From Antilocapra americana (lineage: Eukaryota > Chordata > Mammalia > Artiodactyla > Antilocapridae): DNA of 64,000 nt. Position numbers and translations under genes: made by a program. The stretch lies in the NCBI GenBank assembly GCA_007570785.1, contig ML664173.1, positions 14,169,933 to 14,233,932 on the forward strand. Direction: 5' to 3'. The notes below the pieces were generated by a model. It did not search any database and was not told the DNA's origin. It saw only the letters and a list, made by a program, of their open reading frames with translations. This document shows, piece after piece, positions 31,336 to 42,351 of the stretch. Positions within the stretch are counted from its first letter, which is position 1. Every line of letters starts with the position of its first letter.

Positions 31336-31700
31336 AGGAGCTTGGACCACTGGTCACCAGCCGGGACCCAGGAGGTGCCTCCTCTGTGGGTCTGACCTGG
31401 GGAGGGGATCCAAGGGACGTTACGGACCTTTGCCGAGCTCAGGTTCATGTGGCCTGTTGACCACCCTAGGACTGTTCCATGAATCCCCTGGGAGGAGGGT
31501 GCTGGCTGGCACACAGCCAGACCAAAGATGCAGGGTGCCAGGAGCTTTAAGACAGGGGTGAGGCATGTTCTCTCCCTGCCAACTGGACCTTCTATTGTCT
31601 CGTTTTCGCTGGTGTGAGGTCAGGGGTCTTCAGTGAGGGTGAAGCATGTGGAAGGACAGAAGCCGCCCTCTCCCTACAAGTGTCACTCAGTATTCTTTCT
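31336..31700. other. Unique sequence, no gene seen
   Basis: Nothing recognised. Confidence 0.35.
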
Positions 31701-31702
31701 TT

Positions 31703-32067
31703 TTAAATTTTTCATTGAGGTGACACTCATATAACACAGTTGACCATTTAAAAGTGTACAATCCAGTGGCATGTCGTGTGTTGGCAATGTTGTACAACCA
31801 CCACCTCGCTCCAGCTACAAAACATTTTCATTACTCCAGAAGGGCATCTCATATCTTTTATATAATCATACCCATTCTCCCTTCCCCCAGCCCCTGGCAG
31901 CCATGAATCTACTTTCTGATAACGTGGATTTACCTATTCTGGATATTTCATATAGAAGGAATTATATAATACATGACCTTTCATTGTGTATAAATTCTCA
32001 GGGTAATTTAATTGTTAATGTTTATAAATCTCATTATCAAAACTTAGCCATATAATACATGACCTTT
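31703..32067 (-). mobile_element. Old L1 (L1M) 3' end, antisense, with a short insert
   Basis: 'cagttgaccatttaaaagtg', 'cccagcccctggcagccatg' and 'gatttacctattctggatat' are antisense L1M. Near the end, tataatacatgaccttt occurs exactly twice (31965-31981 and 32051-32067) around 69 bp of foreign AT-rich sequence. Confidence 0.75.
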
Positions 32068-32100
32068 TATGTCTTTCAGTATGTCAGAGTTACGGGAAAA

Positions 32101-32101
<1 letters not shown>

Positions 32102-32134
<33 letters not shown>
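32102..32134 (+). repeat. (CA)n microsatellite
   Basis: About 15 uninterrupted CA units; probably polymorphic. Confidence 0.95.
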
Positions 32135-32136
<2 letters not shown>

Positions 32137-32565
32137 ACCTGAAACACTTTTCATGTGTGATGTACTCTGCCATCTTTATTTTAGTCCTTTTCATTAAAAA
32201 AAAAAATGTGGATCAACCACCCCCAAACTGATTTTTATGGTTAACATGTGGGTTGTGAGCCACAGTTTGGAAAGCCCTGGTGAAACCAAAGCAGAACCTT
32301 GGAGATGCCAAGGGCTTGTCCTACTGAGCAAGGCATATGCCTTGTTCTAGGCCCTGATGGCCTCTAAGGTTTCTTTAAAACCAACTCACTATGCATTTAT
32401 CTAGAAGCTAAGTTACCAGTCTAGCCTGTCTGAGCTTAAGGAACCAAGCTTAGGACTATCCTCACTGCTTGTGTGCACAGATACTCATGGCCATGTGGTC
32501 CATGGGAGGCCTAGGGTTTGATATTTATGATTTTTATTTTGATGTGTCAATTTAACTAGATTATT
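32135..32565. other. Unique sequence, no gene seen
   Basis: Contains an A-run (32196-32207) and a MER5-like scrap ('gagccacagtttggaaagcc'). Confidence 0.35.
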
Positions 32566-32890
32566 ATTGTCTTTGTTCAGTCACTAAGCTGTGTCTGACT
32601 CTTTGTGACCCTATGGTCTGCAACATGTCGGGCTTCCCTGTCCTTCACTGTCCCCTGGAGTTTGCTCAAACTCATGTCCATTGAGTTGGCAATGCCATCC
32701 AACCATCTCATCCTCTCTTGCCCCCTTCTCCTCATGCCTTCAGTCTTTCCCAGCACCAGGGTCTTTTCCAGTGAGTCAGGTCTTCGAATCAGGTGGGCCA
32801 AGTATCGGAGCTTCAGCTTCAGCGTCAGTCCTTCCAATGAATATTCAGGGTTGATTTCCTTTAGGATGGACTGGTTGGATCTCCTCCACT
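32566..32890 (-). mobile_element. BovB 3' end, antisense
   Basis: From 'cagtcactaagctgtgtctg' to 'gatggactggttggatctcc'. Moderately diverged. It is separated by about 120 bp of unique DNA from a sense BovB. Confidence 0.9.
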
Positions 32891-33009
32891 ATGGTCCCAA
32901 GTTATTCAAACACTAATCAAGGCTTTGCTCTGATGATATTATATGGATGTGATTAAATGCCATAATCAGCTGACTTTAAGAGAGATTTGGGAACTCCATG
33001 GTAGTCCCA

Positions 33010-34650
33010 TGGACCTAACAGATCCCATGGACCTAAAAGAAGCAGAAGATATTAAGAAGAGGTGGCAAGAATACACAAAAGAACTGTACAAAAAAGATCT
33101 TCACGACCCAGGTTATCACGATGGTGTGACCACTCACACTCACCTAGAGCCAGACATCCTGGAATGTGAAGTCAAGTGGGCCTTAGGAAGCATCACTATG
33201 AACAAAGCTAGTGGAGGTGATGGAATTCCAGTTGAGCTATTTCAAATCCTGAAAGATGATGCTGTGAAAGTGCTGCACTCAATATGTCAGCAAATTTGGA
33301 AAACTCAGCAGTGGCCACAGGACTGGAAAAGGTCAGTTTTCATTCCAATCCCAAAGAAAGGCACTGCCAAAGAATGCTCAAACTACCGCACAATTGCACT
33401 CATCTCACATGCTAGTAAAGTAATGCTCAAAATTCTCCAAGCCAGGCTTTAGCAATACATGAACTGTGAACTTCCAGATGTTCAAGCTGGTTTTAGAAAA
33501 GGCAGAGGAACCAGAGATCAAATTGCCAACATCCTCTGGATCATTGAAAAAGCAAGAGAGTTCCAGAAAAACATCTATTTCTGTTTCACTAACTATGCCA
33601 AAGCCTTTGACTGTGTGGATCACAATAAACTGTGGACAATTCTGAAAGAGATGGGAATACCAGACCCTCTGACTTGCCTCTTGAGAAACCTGTATGCAGG
33701 TCAGGAAGCAACAGTTAGAACTGTACATGAAACAACAGACTGGTTCCAAATAGGCAAAGGAGTACCTCAAGGCTGTATATTGTCATCCTGCTTATTTAAC
33801 TTATATGCAGAGTACATTATGAGAAACGCTAGGCTGGAGGAAGCCCAAGCTGGAATCAAGATTGCTGGGAGGTATATCTCAGATATGCAGATGACACCAC
33901 TGGTATGCCAGAAAGTGATGAACTAAAGAGCCTCTTGATGAAAGTGAAAGAGGAGAGTGAAACAGTTGGCTTAAAGCTCAACATTCAGAAAACTAAGATC
34001 ATGGCATCTGGTCCCATCAATTCATGGCAGATAGATGGGGAAACAGTGGCTGATTTTATTTTTCTGGACTCCAAAATCACTGCAGATGGTGATTGCAGCC
34101 ATGAAATTAAAAGATGCTTACTCCTTAGAAGGAAAGTTATGACCAATCTAGACAGCATATTAAAAAGCAGAGACATTACTTTGTCAACAAAAGTCCATCT
34201 AGTCAAGGCTATGGTTTTTCCAATGGTCATGTATGGATGTGAGAGTTGGACTATAAAGAAAGCTGAGCACCGAAGAATTGATGCTTTTGAACTGCAGTGT
34301 TGGAGAAGACTCTTGAGAGTCCCTTGGACTGCAAGGAGATCCAACCAGTCCATCCTAAAGGAGATCAGTCCTGGGTGTTCATTGGAAGGACTGATATTAA
34401 AGCTGAAACTCCAATACTTTGGCCACCTGATGCAAAGAGCTAACTCATTGGAAAAGACCCTGATGCTGGGAAAGATTGCGGGTAGGGGGAGAAGGGGATG
34501 ACAGAGAATGGAATGGTTGGATGGCATCACCAACATAATGGACATGGGTTTGAGTGGACTCCGGGAGTTGGTGATGTACAGGGAGGCCTGGCATGCTTCA
34601 GTTCATCGGGTCACAAAGAGTCAGACACGACTGAGTGACTGAACTGATGA
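33010..34650 (+). mobile_element. BovB (RTE-type) LINE, 5' truncated, reverse transcriptase to 3' end
   Basis: About 1.64 kb covering most of the reverse transcriptase domain, the C-terminal part and the full 3' end ('cacgactgagtgactgaact'). Open segments are 33038-33452, 33459-33926 and 33905-34501. The first ends at a TAG at 33450-33452. The YADD catalytic region near 33885 lies in a different phase from the preceding 33459-33926 frame, because about 12 bases are lost near 33874. A local doubling of 'catggacctaa' marks the 5' junction. Non-functional as an RT source. Confidence 0.93.
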
Positions 34651-34810
34651 CTGATGATGATGATGATGGTGGTGGTCCAGTGGTTAGGACTTGGTGCTTT
34701 CAATGTGGGCCTTGGTTCAGTCCCTGGTAGGGGATACTAAGATATTGAAAGCTGTGCATCACAGCCAAAAAAAGAAAAAGAAAAAAAGAGAGAGAGAGAG
34801 AGAGAGAGAC
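34651..34810 (+). repeat. (GAT)n, short CHR SINE and (GA)n
   Basis: GAT repeats (34650-34668) form the BovB tail. A CHR unit follows ('ggtggtccagtggttaggac', 'catcacagccaaaaaaag') with a GA run at 34786-34809. Confidence 0.85.
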
Positions 34811-34928
34811 TAGCTTTGAAAATCTGGATGAATTCTTTTTTTTTTATTAATTTTTCTGAGTTCTCTCAGAGTATTTATCCACATTATTTTCATTTTCAAC
34901 TTCTTTGTTTAAATATTTGTCGTATTTA

Positions 34929-35216
34929 TTCTTGGCTGTGTTGGGTCTTTGCTATAGTATGCAGCCCGGCTGAACGCTGCTGCTGCTGTTGTGGCAGCGA
35001 GTGGAGGCTACTCAAAGTGTGGTCCTCGGGCTTCTCACTGCCACAGACCTTCTTGCCACGGAGCAGGGCTGTAGGGTGCTCGGGCTCCAGGAGTTGCGGC
35101 ATATGGGCTCTAGAACACAGGCTCAATAGTTGTGGTACGCGGGCTTAGTTGCTCCGTGGCATTGTCCCCTGCAGTGGCAGGCATATTCTTAACCACTGGA
35201 TCACCAGGGAGGCCTC
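34929..35216 (-). repeat. Long-form CHR SINE, antisense
   Basis: 'ttcttggctgtgttgggtct' to 'ttaaccactggatcaccagg'. Contains a GCT-type run at 34978-34991. Confidence 0.92.
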
Positions 35217-35385
35217 CATTTTTGACTTCTTATATTTAGTCTTTTTTTTTTTTTCCATTAAAGATTCAACACACACACGCACAGTTATATGAGAAGTAAA
35301 CTACAGACCATCGTGCTGGAAGCATAGACTCTTAAGGGTTAGCACAGGGTTTGTCCAGAGAAGCAGACGAAGAAGCAGTCTGGGG

Positions 35386-35567
35386 CAGGAGTCAGCACGC
35401 TCCAGCTTCGTCCTGTGTGTGTAACACAGCCACACCGTCGGTTTACCTATCACCTACGGCTGCTTGTGCCCTCCTGCACAGAGTGGGTAGCTGAAACAGA
35501 GGCTCCGTGGCTCAGACAGCCGAAGCGATTTGCTGTATGGATTTTTACAGAGAAATTTGCCAACCTG
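35386..35567 (+). mobile_element. hAT-type non-autonomous DNA transposon
   Basis: Start caggagtcagcacgct and end 'aatttgccaacctg' are decayed terminal repeats. The interior 'gtttacctatcacctacggc' and 'aagcgatttgctgtatgg' matches the element at 17277-17504. Confidence 0.65.
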
Positions 35568-35686
35568 TAGGTTAGCTGAACAAATGCTGAGAACCCGAAC
35601 CAATAAACTTACAGAAATAAATGAAAAACTCGTTGCCTGTTAATTCAGGGGCCCACATGGAACTACTTAGAATGGCTTTGCTTCTT

Positions 35687-35967
35687 TATTTCATTTTGGT
35701 TGCACTGGATTTTTTGTTGCTGTGCTTTCTCCAGTTTCAGTGAGTCTGGGCTACTCTTTGTTGAGGTTTGAGGGCTTCTCGCTGTGGTGGGTTCTCTTCT
35801 GTGGAGCACAAGCTGTAGGCACAGTGGCTTCACAGTTGCAGCTCAGTGGTTGTGGCACCTGGGCTTAGTTGCTCCACGGCTTGTGGGATCCTTCCAAACG
35901 AGGGCTGGAACCCATGTCCCCTGCATTGGCAAGAGGATTTTTATCCACTGCACCACCAGGGAAGTCC
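35687..35967 (-). repeat. Long-form CHR SINE, antisense, with long duplication
   Basis: From 'ttttggttgcactggatttt' to 'gcaccaccagggaagtcc'. An 18-bp duplication with two mismatches (agaatggctttgcttctt at 35669-35686; right copy 35968-35985) bounds it. Confidence 0.95.
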
Positions 35968-35985
35968 AGAATGGACTTGCTTCTT

Positions 35986-36584
35986 CCATGGGGGTTCATG
36001 TGTGAAGTCAACAAGTAAAGCCAAAATCACTCACAGTCAAACTTGTCCTGGAAGGTCCCCTGAAAGTTGTCATGTTGAAGATTGATCTACTATTTCTCAC
36101 GAAATTCAGCACAGCCAGTTTGCCAACGTCTTCAAACCCATTGTGAGCCTTTCAACAGGTATTCATGTAAGGCGCAAGAAACTCCTATAGGCAGCATCAC
36201 TAGTCCTGAGAACTGTGAGCTCACATCTGCAGTGGAATCAACTGCAGTTCTGAAAGCAAATCACATATGGGCTGGCAATGTTTACAGGAAATAAATGATT
36301 AAAAACCCTAGACTAGCATTCCCCAGAAGCTCTCTCATTTGGAAAATTGCGAAAGGAAATGAAGAGAAGTGGGAAATGTTTTGCCAACAAGAAAGCTAGG
36401 GGAAAAAATCCTCTTAAACATATGTTGAAAGAGACTTTATATTTTATATCTTTATCTTTGTCAATTACCTCAGTTATTAGTGAGTGCAATAAACATTATC
36501 TAAATATGAGAGATTAGAAAACTGATTTGAAAGAACATCCCCAGTATCTTTGAAATGTTCTGATGTGGTTAATGTCAAAATGAG
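35986..36584. other. Unique sequence, no gene seen
   Basis: Repeat-free. 36070-36300 shows a 70-codon open frame without a domain. Regulatory function is possible but not supported. Confidence 0.35.
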
Positions 36585-37008
36585 ACACAAATTTTGTATC
36601 CACCGTATTGGCAAAAGGGAAGTTGGATTACACTAAGCAAGGACCAGGATATAGGGAGCTGAGAATGCTTACTCATTGCTGGTGGGAGTAAATAAACCCA
36701 CATGAAGAGTGATTTGGGAGTGACAAGTAAAGGTGAGATGTGCACATCCAAAGTGAAAGTGAAAGTGTTAGTCACTCAGGTGTGTCTGACTCTTTGTGAC
36801 CCCTTGGACTGTATGTAGCCCACCAGGCTCCTCTGTCCATGGAATTCTCCAGGCAAGAATGCTGGAGTGGGTTGCCATTCCCTTCTCCAGGGAATCTTCC
36901 CGACCCAGGGATCGAACCTGGGTCTCCCACATTGCAGGCAGATTCTTTACCATCTGAGTCACCAGCTCAGCCATCCTAGCAATTCAGCTTCTGGTTAGAT
37001 ACTCTAAA
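36585..37008 (+). mobile_element. Old L1 (L1M) ORF2 fragment, left of a nested insertion
   Basis: 'ccaccgtattggcaaaaggg', 'gctggtgggagtaaataaac' and then, after a SINE, 'ctagcaattcagcttctgg' are successive L1 ORF2 C-terminal segments. The next L1 segment appears at 40280, after the hAT element. Confidence 0.75.
36752..36975 (-). repeat. Bov-tA SINE inside old L1, antisense
   Basis: Complete antisense unit, from 'gtgaaagtgaaagtgttagt' to 'catctgagtcaccagctcag'. It separates two contiguous L1 segments. Confidence 0.93.
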
Positions 37009-37514
37009 GCAACAATTCTCAAAGTCTAATCCCAGAACCGCTTCCAGGGGATCTACAAGGTCAAAACTTTTTTTCAAAATGATATTAAGCTGTTATCTGT
37101 CTCCTTTTCTATGTTAGCATTTGCTCTGATGCTATAAAAGTAAAGGCCACTGTGCATAAGGCTGCTGACTACTTAGCATGCATTAGTGCGGTGGCCCCAA
37201 ACTATACCCAGCCATCACTGCATTCTGCATTCTCATACACTTTGTACGGGGAAACCAGTTTTACTAAAGAATGTTTTACCTAGGGCTGTAAAGTTTTTAA
37301 TTTTTAAAAATCTTGACTCCAGAGTCCTTGGCTTTTTAAAACTCTCTGTGATGAAATGGGCATTGCACATTAAGAAAGCACTTCTGCTGAATACTTGAGT
37401 ACAACTGTCTGGAGGAAAAGCTCACATGGAACTATCTCGAGTTGAAAGATCAGCTGGCCAGTTTTTTCATGGAACATTACTTTTCCTTGAAAGAATAATT
37501 CACAAACTACAGTT

Positions 37515-37642
37515 GGGGAATTCCCCAGTGGTTCAGTGGTTAGGACTCTGTGCTTTCACCACCTGGGGCCCAAGTTCAATCCCTGGATGGGGAACTAAGA
37601 TCCCAGAAGCCTTGATGCATTGCCTCCCCCCCCACCAAAAAG
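37515..37642 (+). repeat. Short CHR SINE inside hAT relic
   Basis: 'attccccagtggttcagtgg', 'ggttaggactctgtgctttc' and 'ggggaactaagatcccagaa'. A C-run replaces the usual tail. Confidence 0.88.
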
Positions 37643-37993
37643 ACCCCACAATGGTTATTCAGATTTGGCTATTTGGCAGACATTTTCTCAAAAATAAAGT
37701 GAGTCTCTCACATTAAGGAAAACAACTGATAATATACATTGCCAAAGATAAAATTGGAACTTTCAAATTTTAGGAAACTTACATCTGCCACTATGAGTGA
37801 GATAGCTTCCCACACTTGAAGACTTTTGTAATATGATCAGAGGTGATGTTAACGAAGTTTTATTGTATGCTGAAGTATGCCAACACTGGAAGATCCACAG
37901 GATGTATTTTCCAAATAATCAATGTATGATGTTACAAAAATCATGAGTAAAAGCTCAACTCAGAGTACCAGATAGACCACTGCATTTTAATGT

Positions 37994-38180
37994 GAAGTGA
38001 AAGTCATGCAGTCATATCAAACTCTTCGCGATCCCATGGATAGTCCATGGGATTCTCCAGGCCAGAATACTGGAGTGGGTAGCTGTTTCCTTCTCCAGGC
38101 GATCTTCCCAACCCAGGGATTGAACCCAGGTCTCCCTCATTGCAGGCAGACTCTTTACCAGCTGAGGCACCAGGGAAGCC
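37994..38180 (-). repeat. Bov-tA SINE inside hAT relic, antisense
   Basis: Bounded by the exact 14-bp duplication ctgcattttaatgt at 37980-37993 and 38181-38194. The Bov-A middle has a small deletion (around 38040). Confidence 0.95.
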
Positions 38181-38439
38181 CTGCATTTTAATGTACAAAA
38201 AGTTATTAATATGCTTTCAGATTTCACATTGCAGCTGATCCTTAAGAAACAACCATTTGTTGGATTTTGGCATATTATCAAACAATAGCCACAATTATCT
38301 GAAATGGCTGCTAAATTACTCTTTCCTTTTCTAATGATGTATCTATGTGAGGCCAATTTTTGTGTATAGACTTCAACCAAAACCATATAATACAACAGGT
38401 ATTAGATTTGTAAAAGTGAATGCTACTCATCTTATTATA

Positions 38440-39680
38440 TTTATTTATTTATTTATTTTTATTAGTTTTGCCATACAATGACATGATATCGCTATGGGTT
38501 TACATATGCTCCCCCTCCAGAACCTCCCTCCCTCCTCCCTCCCTCCTCCCTCCCCCTGGGAAATCTCGGTGCACCAGCCCCGAGCATCAATCCTGGGCTG
38601 GCAATTGATTACACATATGATAATTAACATGTTTCAATGCCCTTCTCCCATATCATCCCACCCTTGCCCTCATCCACAGAGTCCACGAGTCTGTTCTATA
38701 CATCTGCGTTCCTTTTGCTGTCTCGCATGCAGGGTTCTCGTTACCATCTTTCTAAATTCCATATATATGCGTTAGTATACTGTATTGTTTTTCCTTCTGG
38801 CTTACTTCACTCTGAATAATAGGCTCCAGTTCCGTCCACCTGAGTAGAACTGATTCAAATGAATTTTTTTTTTAATGCTGAGTAATATTCCATTGTGTAT
38901 ATGTACCACAGCTTTCTTATCCATTCGTCAGTTGATGGCCATCTAGGTTGCTTCCATGTCCTGGCTATTGTAAACAAAGCAGCGATAAACATTGGGGTAC
39001 ACGTGGCTCTTTCAATTCTGGTTTCCTCGGTGTGTATGCCCAGCAGTGGGATTGCTGGGTCATATGGTAGGTCTATTTGCAGGTTTTTAAGGAATCTCCA
39101 CACTGTTCTCCATAGTGGCTGTACTAGTTTGCATTCCCACCAACAGTGTAAGAGAGTTCCCTTTTCTCCACATCCTCTCCAGCATTTATTGCTTGTAGAT
39201 TTTTGGATTACAGCCATTCTGACTGGTGTAAAGTGATAGCTCATTGTGGTTTTGATTTGCATTTCTCTGATAATGAGTGATGTTGAGCATCTTTTCATGT
39301 GTTTGTTAGCCATTTTTATGTCTTCTTTGGAGAAATGTCTGTTAAGTTCTTTGGTCCACTTTTTGATTGGGTTGTTTAATTTTCTAGAATGGAGCTGCAG
39401 GAGTTGCTTGTATATTTTTGAGATTAATTGTTTGTCCGTTGCTTCATTGGCTATTATTTTCTCCCATTCTGAAGGCTGTCTTTTCACCTTGCTTATAGTT
39501 TCCTTTGTTGTGCAGAAGCTTTTAATTTTAATTAGGTCCCATTTGTTTATTCGTGCTTTTATTTCCAATATTCTGGGAGGTGGGTCATGGAGGATCCCAC
39601 TTTGGTTTATATCAGAGAGTGTTTTGCCTATGTTATCCTCTAGGAGTTTTATAGTTTCTGGTCTTATGCTTATATTTATT
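38440..39680 (-). mobile_element. Ruminant L1 3' end, antisense, inside hAT relic
   Basis: The minus-strand L1 begins with T-rich tail sequence (38440-38460), then a CT-rich 3' untranslated region (38515-38556) and the ORF2 C-terminus up to 'gtcttatgcttat'. Imperfect flanking 'cttattatatttattt' / 'cttatatttatttt' may be the target duplication. 5' truncated. Confidence 0.93.
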
Positions 39681-39691
39681 TTGAAAAACAT
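38855..39691 (-). pseudogene. L1 ORF2p C-terminal fragment, open for 278 codons
   Basis: The minus-strand frame encodes the cysteine-rich C-terminal region of L1 ORF2p: a [17 protein letters not shown] motif near the middle, then the D-P-A-I-P-L-L-G-I segment and the P-R-W-P-S-T-D-E-W segment. Endonuclease and reverse transcriptase domains are absent, so it cannot act alone. The first few residues come from flanking DNA. An open frame this long in a truncated L1 indicates a recent insertion. Confidence 0.9.
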
Positions 39692-39716
39692 TATTTTTAT
39701 AAAAATTTATTATCTA

Positions 39717-40069
39717 GGTAATGATGACCCTATATGCGAGATAGCAAAAGAGACACAGATGTAAAGAACAGACTTTGTACTCTGTGGGAGAAGGAGAGGG
39801 CTGGATGATTTGAGAGAATAGCATTGAAACATGTATATTACCATATGTGAAACAGATCGCCAGTCCGGGTTTGATGCATGAGACAGGGTGCTCAGGGCCA
39901 GTGCACTGGGATGACCCTGAGGGATGGGATGGTGAGGGAGCGGGGAGCGGGGTTCAGGATGGGGGACACATGGACACCCATGGCTGATTCATGTCAATGT
40001 ATGGCAAAAACCACTTTGTAAAGTAATTAGCCTCCAATTAAAATAAATAAATTTCAAAAAATGACAGAA
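39717..40069 (+). mobile_element. L1 3' end, sense, older subfamily, inside hAT relic
   Basis: About 350 bp of L1 3' untranslated region ('gaacagactttgtactctgt', 'gtcaatgtatggcaaaaacc', 'cctccaattaaaataaataa'). Flanked by aaaatttattatcta at the left (39702-39716) and aaaattattatcta at the right (about 40071-40084). Confidence 0.9.
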
Positions 40070-40279
40070 AAAAATTATTATCTATATTAATATGGAATGG
40101 TGTATTATTGTCTTAATTAATGAGTACCTATTTCTTTAATTCTCAGTTTTATTTCTAAACTGGTAGCTCTGATACCTATTGACAAATGTAACACCCTCAC
40201 ACAAAATCTCTTAGGGTCCTCAAGAATTGTTAAGACTATAAACGACTCCTGAGGTCAAAAAGTTTTCAAAGTGTTACCC

Positions 40280-40890
40280 AAGAAATTGAACTCTCCCACA
40301 AATAGGCAAGAAAGTCTGTATAAGGAATTTCATGTGTTATTGTTAGAAATAGAAAAATTGGAAAGAAACTAACTGTACTTCAGTTGAAGAATAGATGAAC
40401 TGTAGTTTAAGGATTTAATGTCATACTAGTTGGCAGTTGAAATCAATAAATTAATGAAATCAAAGACTATATATATGTGTGTATGGACGAGTTAAAAAAT
40501 CACAAAATTTAAAAAGCAAATTTCAAGAGACTATCAAAACAATTTGATATAATTTGCAATTTTTAATTGCAAGAAAAATTATTTATGAACACATATGTAT
40601 AGTAAATATAGTAAAAACATGCATGTGAATAACTTACATAGCCTTCAATACACTGATTTATTTTTAAGTACAAGTAGGAGAGAAAATGTAAGAAAGTAAG
40701 ACTTGTATTATAGCTATAAGATCACAATATTTCTTAGAAACTAAAAGTTCTAAAGCAAATAAGTTAACACTGGGTATTTAAGAATTCTTTTATATTGTTT
40801 TCTATAATATTATGCATGTTTCAAATATGTTTCTGTTTCAAATAATTGAAAACAAAAAGCATTTTTCATTTCAATAAATGATTTATTTTG
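40280..40890 (+). mobile_element. Old L1 (L1M) fragment, right of the nested insertion
   Basis: 'gttattgttagaaatagaaa', 'cttcagttgaagaatagatg' and the AT-rich 3' region continue the L1 interrupted at 37008. Confidence 0.7.
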
Positions 40891-40989
40891 AAATAGAAAT
40901 GTAGAATTTTTTGTTGTTGTTCAATAAGTGTGTTTCTCTTCATTCCTGCTAAATGGTTGTTGAATGTGTACTTGAGGATTTTCAGCATC

Positions 40990-41640
40990 AGTTCAGTTCA
41001 GTTGATCAGTGGTGTCCCACTCTTTGTGACCCCATGGACTGCAGCATGCCAGGCTTCCCTGTCCATCACCAGCTACTGCAGCTTGCTCAAACACATCGAT
41101 TGGTGATGCCATCCAACCATCTCATCCTCTGTCATCCACTTCTCCTCCTGCCTTCAATCTTTTCCAGCATCAGGATCTTTTCTAGTGAGTCAGTTCTTCC
41201 AATCAGGTGGGCAGGAGTTTCAGCTTCAGCATCAGTCCTTCCAATGAATATTCAGGGTTGATTTCCTTTAGGATGGACTGTTTGGATCCCCTTGCAGTCC
41301 AAGGGACTCTCAAGAGTCTTCTCCAACACTTACAGTTCAAAAGCATCGATTCTTTGGTGCTCAGCTTTCTTTGTGGTCCAACTCTCCCATCCATACATGA
41401 CTACTGGAAACACCATAGCTTTGACTACACGGCCTTTGTTGGCAAAGTAATGTCTCTGCTCTTTAATATGCTGTCTAGGTTTGTCATAGCTTTTCTTCCA
41501 AGGAGCAAGCGTCTTTTAATTTCAGGCTGAAGTCACCATCTGCAGTGATTTTGGAGCCCAAGAAAATAAAGTCTGTCATTGTTTCCTTTGTTTGCCCATC
41601 TATTTGCCATGAAGTGATGGGACCAGATGCCGTTATCAGC
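40990..41640 (-). mobile_element. BovB 3' part, antisense
   Basis: About 650 bp from 'gttcagttcagttgatcag' to 'gaagtgatgggaccagatgc', including the C-terminal coding relic with stops and an in-unit deletion near 41205. Confidence 0.93.
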
Positions 41641-41849
41641 ATAAACTGTATTAAGTCCAGCTCAGCCTGAGGAGCCTTCACACCTTTGTCTGGCCTTGTG
41701 ACAGGGAAGTAGAATGTATAGGGAGAATTTTCACTTTCTCTGTATTGTTTTAACTTTTTATAATAATGTTTTATCATGAAAAAATTAAATACATTTCTGT
41801 TGTGAAATAGCACAAAATTATGCCCATTTTCACTTTTTAAATAATATTG
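41641..41849. other. AT-rich sequence, nothing recognised
   Basis: No repeat family assigned. Possibly part of the neighbouring old L1. Confidence 0.3.
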
Positions 41850-42180
41850 AGACCATGTTCTTCATCCCACTGTGAAAACTGATTTTTCTCATTTTATCTT
41901 TAATCATATTGTACATGATTAATTTTTAATATCAATATGTTCATGGCTGCCTAATATTCCACCATACAAACTGCCATACATTAAAAAAAAAAAATCACTT
42001 GCATATTTAGTCACTTTGGCTGTTTCCAGCTTTTTGCCATTATAAAAAAATGTTGTGATGCATCCTTTTCATGTAATTTTCATTTGTATTTTTGATTATG
42101 AAGGAGCTTGGAACGTTCCATTCCAAAAGATGCCTCTCTGGCATATTGACGATTTTGAGTTAAAGGCACGTGAAAAATAG
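41850..42180 (-). mobile_element. Old L1 (L1M) fragment, antisense
   Basis: 'catggctgcctaatattcca', 'ggctgtttccagctttttgc' and 'cattataaaaaaatgttgtg' follow antisense old L1. Confidence 0.65.
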
Positions 42181-42351
42181 CAAATATAGGAAAAACTCTG
42201 ATCTTCCTTCTTTTTCTTAAAAAGTGAAAGTGAAAGTCACTCAGTCATGTCCAGACTCTTTGTGACTGTATAGTCCATGGAATTCTCTAGGTCAGAATAC
42301 TGGAGTGGGTAACCTTTTTCTTCTCCGGGGAATCTTCTCAGCCCAGGGATC

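Larger units (their letters stand above)
37009..40279 (+). mobile_element. hAT-type DNA transposon relic enclosing four younger insertions
   Basis: The ends resemble hAT termini: 'caacaattctcaaagtctaa' at the left and 'aaaagttttcaaagtgtta' at the right. Own sequence is about 37009-37514, 37643-37993, 38181-38439 and 40070-40279. The interior phrases 'tgtgaggccaatttttgtgt' and 'agacttcaaccaaaaccata' recall the 3' coding region of an old autonomous mammalian hAT transposon, but no open frame remains. Confidence 0.6.

Noticed and set aside
33459..34501. Host gene with reverse transcriptase domain
   Set aside because: It is BovB with the 3' LINE terminus attached and frameshifts; no host exon context.
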